Of a stretch of 64,000 nucleotides of DNA, positions 18,403 to 26,469 are shown one piece after another. Made by a program: the position numbers and the translations under genes. Numbering within the stretch: position 1 is the first letter of the stretch; each line of letters starts with the position of its first letter. The DNA comes from Chthoniobacterales bacterium (GTDB lineage: Bacteria > Verrucomicrobiota > Verrucomicrobiia > Chthoniobacterales > UBA6821): NCBI GenBank assembly GCA_019747735.1, contig JAIEQL010000030.1, forward strand, positions 59,093-123,092, in the 5' to 3' direction. The notes beneath the pieces were generated by a model, which ran no database searches, had not been told where the DNA came from, and worked only from the letters and a program-made list of their open reading frames with translations.

Positions 18403-19019
18403 AATTTCGATTTTTTATCATCTTTTTTGGCCTCATCTTTTTTATTCAAAATAGTAATGATGTCGTTACTGATATCAAACTCAGGACGTGTATAAAGAAC
18501 GACAGGAACGGCTCCAGCACTTAATCCTGACTTATCTAAGACAAGATCAAACCCACGAATTTGAGTCTGCTCATCGATGATTTTCATAATCTCACCAATG
18601 ATCTCTTTTCTTTTTTCTAAGAACTCATCTTGAAACTTTTTCTGCTTGGATGCACGAAACTCCGAGATTTCTTCATCCATCTTTTTAGCTTTAGCAATAT
18701 CCTCGTCTCGTTCCTTTTTTTTGGCTAGAAGAGCATCTCCCGTTAGATCCGTTTTGTCTAACTCTGCATCAAGCTGATTAATCTTTTCAACTTCTTGTTT
18801 TAAAAGAGCAAGGCGATCCTCCATATCCTTATTAACACCCTTTTCAACAACCAAATAATCGGCCTGTGCTCGTTTTGTTTTGTTGTACTCGGTAAACACA
18901 CGATTCATATCAACAATCCCAACTTTCATCTCGGCATGAACTGTTGCCGTCATAACGAGCAAAGAAAAAACAACTCCATAAAAAAGTGGTCGTACGTATT
19001 TTGGGTATTTCAATGACAT
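18399..19019 (-). CDS. ompH: OmpH/Skp-like periplasmic chaperone
   Basis: A 206-residue secreted protein with an N-terminal signal (hydrophobic stretch to VHAEM). [18 protein letters not shown] follows, the standard start of mature Skp/OmpH. A long Lys/Glu-rich helical segment (about residues 60-150) would form the tentacle-like coiled coil. The tail is acidic/basic. Skp chaperones unfolded outer-membrane proteins in the periplasm. Directly coupled to lpxD by an ATGA overlap. Confidence 0.9.
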   Translation of the reverse strand: MSLKYPKYVRPLFYGVVFSLLVMTATVHAEMKVGIVDMNRVFTEYNKTKRAQADYLVVEKGVNKDMEDRLALLKQEVEKINQLDAELDKTDLTGDALLAKKKERDEDIAKAKKMDEEISEFRASKQKKFQDEFLEKRKEIIGEIMKIIDEQTQIRGFDLVLDKSGLSAGAVPVVLYTRPEFDISNDIITILNKKDEAKKDDKKSKL

Positions 19020-19119
19020 AAGAAAAAAGGTAGGTAGGTAAATGTGGAGCAGGATGAATAACTCAAAGCAAACTTTTGATCAATGGCATTTCATCTCACA
19101 AAGAAAAAACAGAAGAATG

Positions 19120-19211
19120 ATTAACAGGGATGGAAGGGATGCCTCCGTAAAATCGGCACTTCAACTGATGCGAAGCATCTTATCCTTTTCATTGCTTCCA
19201 TCCCTGTTAAT
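19120..19211. repeat. Family E inverted repeat, copy 1
   Basis: Arms are attaacagggatggaag and ttccatccctgttaat. The interior shares cacttcaactgatgcgaagc-like sequence with copies 3 and 4. The upstream 40 bp (catttcatctca...) match those before copy 2. Right after it, the sequence cttccatccctgtgaat, a degenerate arm, contains the GTG start of gspE. Confidence 0.85.
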
Positions 19212-19237
19212 CCTCTCCCTCTCCCTCTTCCATCCCT

Positions 19238-20338
19238 GTGAATTTTTCTGAACAGACCCCTATCATTCAATACGTCAACTTGCTGCTTGATCAAGCCATA
19301 GAAGCGCATGCAAGCGATCTACACCTTGAACCTTTTGAGCAAGAGTGTGCTGTGCGTTATCGAATTGATGGTGTGCTTTACGAAAAGAAGTCACTTCCGC
19401 GAGCGTTAGCCCTTCCTATCATTTCTCGTATTAAGCTGCTTGCCAATATGGATATCAGTGAGCAGCGCCTTCCTCAAGATGGGCGATTTCATCGTAGTAC
19501 TTCTCATGGAAGCGTTGATTTTCGTATTGCCACATTGCCAACACCATGGGGAGAAAGTGTCGTGTTGCGTCTTCTTGATCGTTGTTATCTTTTTCAAGAC
19601 CTTCCTTCCTTAGAGCTTTCCTCCTCGCTCCAGCAAGAACTTCGTAATTTTCTTTTACAGCCCCATGGGCTCTTTGTTGTGACAGGACCAACAGGCTCTG
19701 GAAAAACAACCACGCTCTATACTTGCTTGCAAGAGCTCAATAAAGAAGGAAAGAAACTCATGAGCGCCGAAGACCCTGTGGAATATGAGATAGAAGGAAT
19801 GATACAAATAAGCGTTGAGGAAGAAATTGGACTTTCGTTTCAACGCATCTTGCGCTCGTGCTTACGCCATGATCCTGATGTCATCATGGTTGGAGAAATG
19901 CGAGATGCTGTTACCGCGCAAATGGCCTTGCAGGCATCTCTCACAGGTCATCTCGTGTTAACAACACTCCACACAGCCGACACCATCGGAGCTGTGACAC
20001 GACTGATGAATATGGGTCTTGATCCTTTGATGATCGCCATGACACTCCGCGGCGTCCTTGCTCAACGCCTTGTACGCAAAATATGCATACTATGCAATAA
20101 TGCTGGTTGTGCTCACTGTCATCATACTGGCTACCGAGGAAGAAGGGCTATCTTTGAAATGCTTTTCATGAACGACGAACTTCGACTTCTTATTAGCCAA
20201 CGTGCCTCTCAAGATCAACTACGTGAAAAAGCTCTAGAGCTAGGAATGAAGACACTTTGCCAAGAGGGAGCAAGGTTGCTTGCCGAAGGGATTACGACAG
20301 AAGAGGAGTTGGTTAGTGCTGGCGTATTAACATACTAG
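19238..20338 (+). CDS. gspE: Type II secretion / type IV pilus assembly ATPase, N-terminally short
   Basis: A 366-residue GspE/PulE-family ATPase with GTG start. Motifs: ASDLHLEPFEQECAVRYRIDG, Walker A GPTGSGKTTTLY, Asp box MVGEMRDAVTAQMALQASLTGH, His box TTLHTADTIGAVTRL, and a CxxC-x4-CxxC zinc knuckle (CILCNNAGCAHC). Family members usually carry 100-200 extra N-terminal residues that bind GspL/PilM. Here the protein starts just before the N2 domain, exactly where family E repeat sequence ends. A naturally short form and a repeat-caused truncation are both possible. It is flanked by E copies on both sides. Confidence 0.9.
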   Translation: MNFSEQTPIIQYVNLLLDQAIEAHASDLHLEPFEQECAVRYRIDGVLYEKKSLPRALALPIISRIKLLANMDISEQRLPQDGRFHRSTSHGSVDFRIATLPTPWGESVVLRLLDRCYLFQDLPSLELSSSLQQELRNFLLQPHGLFVVTGPTGSGKTTTLYTCLQELNKEGKKLMSAEDPVEYEIEGMIQISVEEEIGLSFQRILRSCLRHDPDVIMVGEMRDAVTAQMALQASLTGHLVLTTLHTADTIGAVTRLMNMGLDPLMIAMTLRGVLAQRLVRKICILCNNAGCAHCHHTGYRGRRAIFEMLFMNDELRLLISQRASQDQLREKALELGMKTLCQEGARLLAEGITTEEELVSAGVLTY

Positions 20339-20381
20339 TAGCTATCAACGTCATTTCATCTCATAAAAAAACAGAAAAATT

Positions 20382-20519
20382 ATTAACAGGGATGGAAGCG
20401 ATAGAAGGGATGAAGAAAAAAAATTACCTTCCAATAAATTCTGATGGCGTTTTTCAAAGTTTTATTTCGCTTTTTGAAAATCTTCTTTTATCCCTTCTAT
20501 CGCTTCCATCGCTGTTAAT
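20382..20519. repeat. Family E inverted repeat, copy 2
   Basis: Long arms of about 33 bp begin with attaacagggatggaagcga and end with its complement at 20519, around a short AT-rich loop. The right flank (tttcttttttgtgaagaatacg) is the inverted form of sequence next to copy 4 and next to the family C copy at 16151. It would fold into a strong hairpin after gspE and may act as terminator for both convergent genes. Confidence 0.85.
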
Positions 20520-20550
20520 TTCTTTTTTGTGAAGAATACGTTGGCAGTTA

Positions 20551-21339
20551 CTAAGAACGCTTCAACAATGCCTCCAACCGTTTCGCATCCTCAGGAGTAT
20601 CAACCCCCCAAGCCTGATGAGATGTGGTTAAGACGCGGATGCTAATGCCATTTTCAAGAGCACGCAGTTGTTCTAATTTTTCACAACGCTCCAGAGGAGA
20701 AGGACGATAACTCACAAATAGCTTGAGAATATCACGTCGGAATCCATAGATACCAAGATGCAACAAAGGGACCACCGCTGATTTGGGATCATGAGCATCA
20801 CGATGAAACGGAATAGGACTGCGAGAAAAATAGAGAGCATTGCCATGACGGTTGATGACAGCTTTGACAAGATTGAGATAGTTTCGTTGATGCTCTTCTT
20901 TTAAGGGAGTTGCCGCAGTGATCATTTCTACTTGAGGATCTTGCAGCATTGTTTTAGCAAGGCGATCAATGAGGCGCGCATCAATGAGGGGCTCATCTCC
21001 CTGGACATTGATAAAATAAGCGGGAGCTGTTTTTTGTTTTTCTAAGTGCTCAGCAACTTCTGCCATACGATCTGTCCCTGATTGGTGACGTTTAGAAGTC
21101 ATCACCACCTCTGCTCCAAAAGCTTCAGCGACATCTTGAATACGCCGATCATCTGTTGCAATAACGACACGCTTCACAAGGCGCGCCCGCAAACAACGCT
21201 CCCAAACATGCTGCACCAGTGGACGCCCGGCAATGGCATGCAGCGATTTTCCAGGAAAACGTGTTGATCCCCAACGTGCGGGAATGACAACGATACAGTG
21301 TTTGTTGTTTAAGTTACTTTTTTGGGAGTTAGAAGTCAT
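20551..21339 (-). CDS. kdsB: 3-deoxy-manno-octulosonate cytidylyltransferase
   Basis: A 262-residue CMP-KDO synthetase. Signatures are VVIPARWGSTRFPGKSLHAIAGRPL, the RVVIATDDRRI segment, the FINVQGDEPLID metal/substrate motif, and LHLGIYGFRRDIL with ERCEKLEQLRALENG. It activates KDO for attachment to lipid A in the cytoplasm. The N-terminus has about ten extra residues before the core. It fits the other LPS genes in the window. Confidence 0.96.
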   Translation of the reverse strand: MTSNSQKSNLNNKHCIVVIPARWGSTRFPGKSLHAIAGRPLVQHVWERCLRARLVKRVVIATDDRRIQDVAEAFGAEVVMTSKRHQSGTDRMAEVAEHLEKQKTAPAYFINVQGDEPLIDARLIDRLAKTMLQDPQVEMITAATPLKEEHQRNYLNLVKAVINRHGNALYFSRSPIPFHRDAHDPKSAVVPLLHLGIYGFRRDILKLFVSYRPSPLERCEKLEQLRALENGISIRVLTTSHQAWGVDTPEDAKRLEALLKRS

Positions 21340-21404
21340 GGGAAAGCGAAGGGTGTAACGCCATCACTCAAGCGATGACAGTTTGAGTTTGGATTACCTT
21401 CAAA

Positions 21405-21455
21405 AACAAAAACTGGGAAAAGTGCTTATTAGGCACTTCTCCCAATTTTTGGGTT
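21405..21455 (-). terminator. Bidirectional intrinsic terminator after the histone-like gene
   Basis: Stem gggaaaagtgc (21415-21425) pairs with gcacttctccc (21433-21443) with one mismatch and a 7-nt loop. On the minus strand it is followed by AGTTTTTGTTTTTG, and on the plus strand by a T-rich run. It lies 30 bp beyond the stop of the histone-like gene. Confidence 0.8.
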
Positions 21456-21485
21456 TTTTTGAAAAGGTATTGTAATAAAAGAAAA

Positions 21486-21740
21486 TTATTTTTTCTTTTT
21501 AGCAACAACTTTCTTTTGAGCCACTGGCTTAGCTTTTGCCTTAGCTGGGGCTTTTTTAGCAACAGCTTTAGCCTTAGCTGATACTTTTTTAACAATCGCT
21601 TTGGCTTTAGCAGGTGCTTTTTTAACAATTGCTTTAGCTGTAACAGGTGCTTTTTTAACAATCGCTTTAGCCTTAGTGGCTGCTTTTTTTATAGGAGCCT
21701 TTGCTTTAGTTTTCACAACTTTCTTTTTAGTAGTAGACAT
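21486..21740 (-). CDS. Histone H1-like Lys/Ala-rich DNA-binding protein
   Basis: An 84-residue protein made almost entirely of Lys, Ala and Val, with a repeated unit close to KAIVKKAPAKA occurring about five times. This resembles the C-terminal tails of H1-like proteins (HctB, AlgP and similar) that bind and compact DNA. Start chosen at 21740, before which the minus strand reads AAAGGGGTGAATTCA, a good ribosome-binding site; 18 upstream codons are excluded. It is a stand-alone gene with its own terminator. Confidence 0.85.
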   Translation of the reverse strand: MSTTKKKVVKTKAKAPIKKAATKAKAIVKKAPVTAKAIVKKAPAKAKAIVKKVSAKAKAVAKKAPAKAKAKPVAQKKVVAKKKK

Positions 21741-21817
21741 TGAATTCACCCCTTTCGTTTCGCAGTAGCGAGATGATCCGAGCATAACAATCAATTAAAA
21801 GAAAATGTGCAAGCCCC

Positions 21818-22396
21818 TTATTGAGGAAGTGAATTATTTTTTAAAAGCGCTTCTGCTTGAGTCATAATGGCTGAGATATCAATTAAACGCCCAATACCCT
21901 CATAGCCGCATGCCAAGAGGCCGGCAGAGGGACCAATAAACCCTGCGCCACGCTCGCGCAACGTGAGTACATTTTTTTGTGTTGCTGGATGCTCCCACAT
22001 TTTTCCGTTCATAGCAGGCGCAATAAGTAGTGGTGCTCGTGTTGCAAGTGCTACAGCACTCACAGCGTCATCGGCAAAACCGTGAGCGAGACGCGCAATA
22101 ATACTAGCTGTTGCAGGAGCAATCAGTAAAAGATCGGCACGATCGGCAAGCTCGATGTGGCCTGGATGCCAGCCTTGGTTCTCTTGTGCTTCTTCTTGGG
22201 AAAGATTTTGCAACACAGGATGACGCGAGAGTGTTTGCAGTGTCATTGGGGTGATAAAATTATGAGCACACGATGTCATCGCTACAAAAATAGTGTGACC
22301 ACGTTGGCGAAGCTGACTGACAAGCTCTGCAGCTTTGTAGGCGGCAATAGAGCCAGCAACGCCAAGGACAATGGTAGAAGAAGTTTTGTTGTTCAT
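21818..22396 (-). CDS. coaC: Phosphopantothenoylcysteine decarboxylase (CoaC-type flavoprotein)
   Basis: A 192-residue flavoprotein. It has the VLGVAGSIAAYKAAELV start, HIELADRADLLLIAPATASIIARLAHGFADD with the catalytic His, the APAMNGKMWEHPAT substrate clamp (PAMN motif) and a LACGYEGIGRL segment with the conserved Cys. The enzyme decarboxylates phosphopantothenoylcysteine in CoA synthesis. Most bacteria fuse it to CoaB; here the synthetase half is absent and must be elsewhere. It follows gmk by 3 bp, the common gmk-coaBC linkage. Confidence 0.92.
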   Translation of the reverse strand: MNNKTSSTIVLGVAGSIAAYKAAELVSQLRQRGHTIFVAMTSCAHNFITPMTLQTLSRHPVLQNLSQEEAQENQGWHPGHIELADRADLLLIAPATASIIARLAHGFADDAVSAVALATRAPLLIAPAMNGKMWEHPATQKNVLTLRERGAGFIGPSAGLLACGYEGIGRLIDISAIMTQAEALLKNNSLPQ

Positions 22397-22399
22397 TGT

Positions 22400-23017
22400 T
22401 TATTTTTCTAAAAAAAAGCGGCTACTTCTATAGCGCTCTGCTCGCATGATTGCGCGAAATTTTTCAATGTTTTCTTCCATCGAGCCGCTAATAATGGTGT
22501 ATCGATAATCTCGCCAGCATTTCATTTCACCAGCTGCATTGGCCAAGCGGATTTCTAATTCTTGAGCATTCTCTGTACCACGTCGTTCTAGTCGACGGCG
22601 CAACTCCTCAAGATCAGGAGGCATGATAAAAACATCCGCTAGAGCATCCTGAATAATGTGATCTTGATTGGCCCGGATGGCAGCTGCCCCACGTGTATCG
22701 ATATCAATGAGGACATCAATTCCTCGTTCTAACTGTGTTAGCACTGGCTTCTTTAAGGTGCCATAAAAGTTTCCATGCACTTCTGCATATTCTAAAAAAG
22801 CATTGGCTTTCATTTTCTCAGTAAAATTTTCATGAGTGAGAAAATAATAATCCTCTCCCTCTATTTCGCCAGGGCGTGGGCGACGAGTGGTGCAAGAAAC
22901 TGAATAAACAAAATCAGGTTTTTGTCGCAATGCTGTGCAAAGGGTTGTTTTCCCAGCCCCAGAGGGAGCAGAGACAACAAACAAAATTCCTGTGCGTTGA
23001 AATTTGATTTCTGTCAT
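22400..23017 (-). CDS. gmk: Guanylate kinase
   Basis: About 205 residues from the ATG at 23017, just before the core ILFVVSAPSGAGKTTLCTAL (P-loop). The guanylate-kinase signature VSCTTRRPRPGEIEGEDYYFL and the IDIDTRGAAAIR segment are present. A further 59 upstream codons are open but come from a repeat element (23042-23204), so they are excluded. It phosphorylates GMP to GDP. Confidence 0.95.
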   Translation of the reverse strand: MTEIKFQRTGILFVVSAPSGAGKTTLCTALRQKPDFVYSVSCTTRRPRPGEIEGEDYYFLTHENFTEKMKANAFLEYAEVHGNFYGTLKKPVLTQLERGIDVLIDIDTRGAAAIRANQDHIIQDALADVFIMPPDLEELRRRLERRGTENAQELEIRLANAAGEMKCWRDYRYTIISGSMEENIEKFRAIMRAERYRSSRFFLEK

Positions 23018-23041
23018 TACTAGTTGAAGTGAAAAGTTAAT

Positions 23042-23204
23042 CCTAAAAACGTGAATAAAAATGGGAAATATGGCGTAAGGACTTGATCTAAAAAAGATTT
23101 TTAAATCGGTGAAGCGTACCTTTTGGTACGTAAGCCGATTGAAAAAACTTTTTGAGGTCGAGTATATTGCGTCAGATTTTCTGTTTCCATTCACGTTTTT
23201 AGGT
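23042..23204. repeat. Family D inverted-repeat element, copy 1
   Basis: It starts tcctaaaaacgtgaat and ends attcacgtttttaggt, with an inner hairpin around cgtaccttttggtacg. Related sequences: 52893-52996 (shorter) and 35289-35332 (half). It lies 25 bp upstream of the gmk start and keeps the gmk frame open by chance. Confidence 0.8.
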
Positions 23205-23208
23205 TAAT

Positions 23209-23365
23209 AGCGGCCTTCCTGCTAAGGCGGGGATCCAGCTATGGAACTGGGCTTCGCAAAATAAAAAATTTTGTTGAAAGAAAAAATCAAAATCAACTCT
23301 ATCTCCTCGCGAAGTAATAATAATGCCCAGGGGAGAAATTAACTTCAACTTCAACTTTTCACCTT
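23209..23365. repeat. Family G degenerate repeat, copy 2
   Basis: It contains gccttcctgctaaggcggggatccagctatgg-type hairpin sequence on the left and ttaacttcaacttcaac on the right. The partner motif agttgaagtgaaaagttaa sits at 23023-23041, on the far side of the family D element, so D may have inserted into a G unit. Together D and G fill the 381-bp gap between gmk and the AsmA-like gene. Confidence 0.55.
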
Positions 23366-23397
23366 AACTGCGTTGTTGAAGCAATCAACAACGCTTC

Positions 23398-25317
23398 TCA
23401 TCTCCAATAAAAATAATGCTTCACCTCTACTTCTGGAATATCCAGTGGGGAAGGGGCATTTTGTAATCCAGCATTAAAACCTACCTGCAACAAAGAAGAA
23501 GAAATTGGTTTTTTAAAACAGAATGTTGGCTCGTAAAAATTTTTAGGAAGCATGATGGTGACAGGATCGCCTTGAAGCATTTTTTTTGTAAGAGTAAAAC
23601 AGCGTGGGATGAGAGTGTTCTCAAGAGGCGCTCTAAAGACGAAAGAAGAAGCTAAAAAACCTCCATTCCATAAGGCTTTGGTGTCGATAGGAAGAAAGAG
23701 ATTTCCCGAAAAGAGATTGTTAGGCTCTGCTAGAGAAAGATGAGTGGCCTCGATTCCTTGTGGAAAAATGGAGAGTGTTGTGGAAAGCCTCTTATTTTCT
23801 TGTTGGAGAAGGAGCTTAGAAAAGAACCAATGCCCAGGGGTATACGAACCTAGACACTCACCACTCATCCTTTGCCTTCCTTGCAAGAGATTATGAAAGA
23901 AAAGTTGAAAATCTGTTTTTTCATTTTTGAAAAGAAGATCTAGCTTGAAGGCATCAATAGAAAGCCCTTGCAGAGCCATCTCTTCTCCTTGAGCCTTGAA
24001 GTACCCTTGAGCACAATGGGCTGCCCCTTGAAGATCTCCTTCGAGCAAGAGTTTTCCGGTAATTTCATTCCAAGGAGAGCCTGCCAAATCTCCAAGCTGA
24101 GTAGCGTCAGCAATATCCGCTCTGAGTTTTAGATGAAAAGGAGCTTGACCAATATTATCCCATTCTTGAGGAAGGGTCATTTCTCCAGCGGCCACAACAG
24201 AATTATCATGTTGCTTTAATTGAAAATTACTCAGCGAAATTTTGCGACCGAAGAGATTCGCTGTCATAGAAAGAGCTGCCCACTCTTTTTTTCCATAGCG
24301 AAAATTATCTGCCAGCATACGTAGCGAAGCTTCTGCATCGATCCAGTGAGCAGGAGCACCCCGAAAAATAAGACGACCTTCTCGTAGATTCCCAGAAATT
24401 TTTTTGGCAAGACCTAAGAATTTGGAAAGCCGTTCCATGGGTAGGTTTTGAGCTAAAATGGCTCCTTCAAAACTCGAAGTGGATTCCTTTTTTCTAATGC
24501 ATCCATCAGCACGCAATAATCCGTGAAACAGCGTTGATACAAGCCCAAATTCCATCCGATCAGGATGTGGAGTTAACTGCAGCGAGCGAAGATGGATCTC
24601 TTGGGAGAGAGAAAGATTATTCAGTGTAATGGTCTTACCATTCCATGCAGTGGTGCAAGAAGCCTTTTCCAACTCACAATGCAATGGCTCTGCAACGATA
24701 AGCGCTTTATTATAGGAGAAGTTCCCTAGACTTTTCTGAGAGAGGAAAAAAGAAACCCCTTCGGCAGAGAAGGACTGCGTATCGGTAATGAGAGAAAAAG
24801 AAACATTATTAAAGGAGCAAGAAGAGGCAATAGGAATAAGTTGTGTTTGGAAAAATTCATGAACAAGGCTTCTCATTTTTTCGAAAAAAGAAGAGCCAGT
24901 TAATAACTCCGTGGAACGCAAATCCAAGCGAGCTGTTCCATTGCTAGCGACAAGAGAGTCAATCATGAGATGATCTCCAAAAAGCATCCGCCAAAGGGAG
25001 GTTAACTCTAAGGAAAATGACTGAAATTCGCAGCGACTCTCATGAGGAAATGTTCCTGTAACAATGGTTGCCTGCCGCCACAAAAGAGGTTTGCCCCAGT
25101 GAACGATCAGCTCTTGCGATTGAATACTTAGGCCAGTGAGCGGCTCTGCAGCCCAAAGAACAAAACGAATAGATCCTCTTAAAAGAAGAGGATAAAAAAT
25201 CCCCATCAGAATAAAAAAAATCAGCGCGAGTAAGGCACTCCATGCTGATAGTGTCCTGGATCTTCCTGGCAGGTGAGTAGAGGGAAGAAAATTGGGAGGT
25301 GGAGGTGTCGTGTCCAA
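23398..25317 (-). CDS. AsmA/TamB-like envelope protein
   Basis: A 639-residue protein with a single N-terminal membrane anchor (about residues 25-50). A large region predicted to be beta-rich follows, without cysteines or catalytic motifs. Segments such as LTGLSIQSQELIVHWGKPLLWRQATIV and LRADIADATQLGDLAGSPWNEITGKLLLEGDLQG resemble AsmA-like/DUF-type repeats of inter-membrane lipid transport proteins (AsmA, YhdP, TamB group). The start codon is TTG and is uncertain. Assignment rests on overall architecture only. Confidence 0.55.
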   Translation of the reverse strand: MDTTPPPPNFLPSTHLPGRSRTLSAWSALLALIFFILMGIFYPLLLRGSIRFVLWAAEPLTGLSIQSQELIVHWGKPLLWRQATIVTGTFPHESRCEFQSFSLELTSLWRMLFGDHLMIDSLVASNGTARLDLRSTELLTGSSFFEKMRSLVHEFFQTQLIPIASSCSFNNVSFSLITDTQSFSAEGVSFFLSQKSLGNFSYNKALIVAEPLHCELEKASCTTAWNGKTITLNNLSLSQEIHLRSLQLTPHPDRMEFGLVSTLFHGLLRADGCIRKKESTSSFEGAILAQNLPMERLSKFLGLAKKISGNLREGRLIFRGAPAHWIDAEASLRMLADNFRYGKKEWAALSMTANLFGRKISLSNFQLKQHDNSVVAAGEMTLPQEWDNIGQAPFHLKLRADIADATQLGDLAGSPWNEITGKLLLEGDLQGAAHCAQGYFKAQGEEMALQGLSIDAFKLDLLFKNEKTDFQLFFHNLLQGRQRMSGECLGSYTPGHWFFSKLLLQQENKRLSTTLSIFPQGIEATHLSLAEPNNLFSGNLFLPIDTKALWNGGFLASSFVFRAPLENTLIPRCFTLTKKMLQGDPVTIMLPKNFYEPTFCFKKPISSSLLQVGFNAGLQNAPSPLDIPEVEVKHYFYWR

Positions 25318-25477
25318 GGTCTTAGTCTAGCCAGAGTTCCGCAGCGCAGCCTATGCTAAGCGCTCTCAAATCACAATAGCTTTGTCATCCACCTTTTTAT
25401 TTGTCTTATTAATAGTTTTGTAGTAATTTCAAGCCCCAAGCTTAATTTAATCAAAAATTGTAAAAATTAGTAACGCA

Positions 25478-26014
25478 ATGAAAAACTATATCTTAACACT
25501 ACTTCTTATTGTTGCGACAATAGCCCCCATCTCTGCCAACACTGTTTCTTATGGCCTAACACAACATCCCTCAACGGAGCCCCCGGTCATTACCCTTGAG
25601 CATGGTGATTGGTTTCAAATAAAAGGTGATGAGATTAAGATGGTAGTTGGAGGGGATGAATTACAGAAAATAGAACATGAAGGGCATTCTATGGGACATT
25701 TTTTTAATGATGGCACTCATTACGTTAAGTACGAAGGTGGCCTTGGAGGAAAAGAAGGCAAAAAAACAATCTATAATTATAGCCTATGGCACCTTGATCG
25801 AAGCTCTTCTGTGATTCAAAATAAACTTTTCACTAATTGGGAGGGATATTTTAATGATAACGCGGGAGAGTGGGTATTTGAGGCAATCGCAGCGACTTCA
25901 GGTGACGAGCTTCCAGAGCTACGATTTGTTAATCAAAATCAAGAAGTAGCCATTATTAAAATCAAGATAATCAATCCAGAGCCATCCTCAAATTATTTCA
26001 GGGCAACAAAGTAA
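25478..26014 (+). CDS. Secreted protein of unknown function
   Basis: A 178-residue protein with a signal peptide ending near ISAN. The mature part contains several aromatic/Gly motifs (EHGDWFQIKGDEIKMVVGGD, WEGYFNDNAGEWVFEAIAA) and looks beta-rich. No family is recognised and there is no cysteine. Gene neighbours are not functionally linked. The upstream 160 bp shows no repeat and probably holds its promoter. Confidence 0.55.
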   Translation: MKNYILTLLLIVATIAPISANTVSYGLTQHPSTEPPVITLEHGDWFQIKGDEIKMVVGGDELQKIEHEGHSMGHFFNDGTHYVKYEGGLGGKEGKKTIYNYSLWHLDRSSSVIQNKLFTNWEGYFNDNAGEWVFEAIAATSGDELPELRFVNQNQEVAIIKIKIINPEPSSNYFRATK

Positions 26015-26123
26015 GACAAGGAATAACAAGGTGATCCAATCGCCAAGAAAGGGACTACCGCATAAGAAACATTGTCGAGATTGTTTCAAAAAACTCAGTG
26101 CCTAGGTGCCCAAAATAAAGTTG

Positions 26124-26257
26124 TAGTGTATTAAATGGAGAAGGGCGCGGTAGAAGCGCTGAAATTTTTTTCTTAAGACAAGGCTTCAAGACTTCGGCGC
26201 TATCCAAAGATAACCTGAAGGGTGCGTATGCAGTTTCAGGGAAAAAGAGAGCACTTC
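26124..26257. repeat. Family C element, degenerate copy 2
   Basis: It shares tagtgtattaaatggagaag at the left, the gtagaagcgctg block, gcgctatccaaagataacct and a gggaaaaagagagcac block with the copy at 16151. The right terminal repeat has decayed. It occupies most of the 455-bp gap before the PpiD-like gene; the rest holds the hairpin at 26354-26386. Confidence 0.7.
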
Positions 26258-26340
26258 AAAAGTATCATCCCAATTTTCTAGGCAAAAGGTCAAAAGGTGT
26301 CTTCATGGCACTCCTTCGATATTTCTCCGGATTTTTGAGA

Positions 26341-26386
26341 TGATACAAAAAAGACAACCCGCCACACCAAAGGCGTGACGGGTTGT
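26341..26386 (-). terminator. Intrinsic terminator on the minus strand upstream of the PpiD-like gene
   Basis: A 15-bp stem (acaacccgccacacc with ggcgtgacgggttgt, two mismatches) and a 3-nt loop at 26354-26386. On the minus strand it is followed by CTTTTTTG. No credible minus-strand protein gene ends here, so it may terminate a small antisense RNA that starts inside the PpiD-like gene's 5' region, or be a leftover. On the plus strand there is no T-run. Confidence 0.55.
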
Positions 26387-26469
26387 TGTTCCCCCCAGAA
26401 CATTCTTTCAATGGATGAAAAAGTATAGTATAAGTGACTCTTTGCAACCCTTTTTTATGACTATTTTTT

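Noticed and set aside
21368..21661. A Leu/Lys-rich protein overlapping the histone-like gene
   Set aside because: It is the other reading frame of the Lys/Ala repeats and runs across the terminator.
22400..23194. A 59-residue N-terminal extension of guanylate kinase
   Set aside because: The upstream codons lie in a family D repeat and are absent from the family; ATG 23017 sits directly before the P-loop strand.
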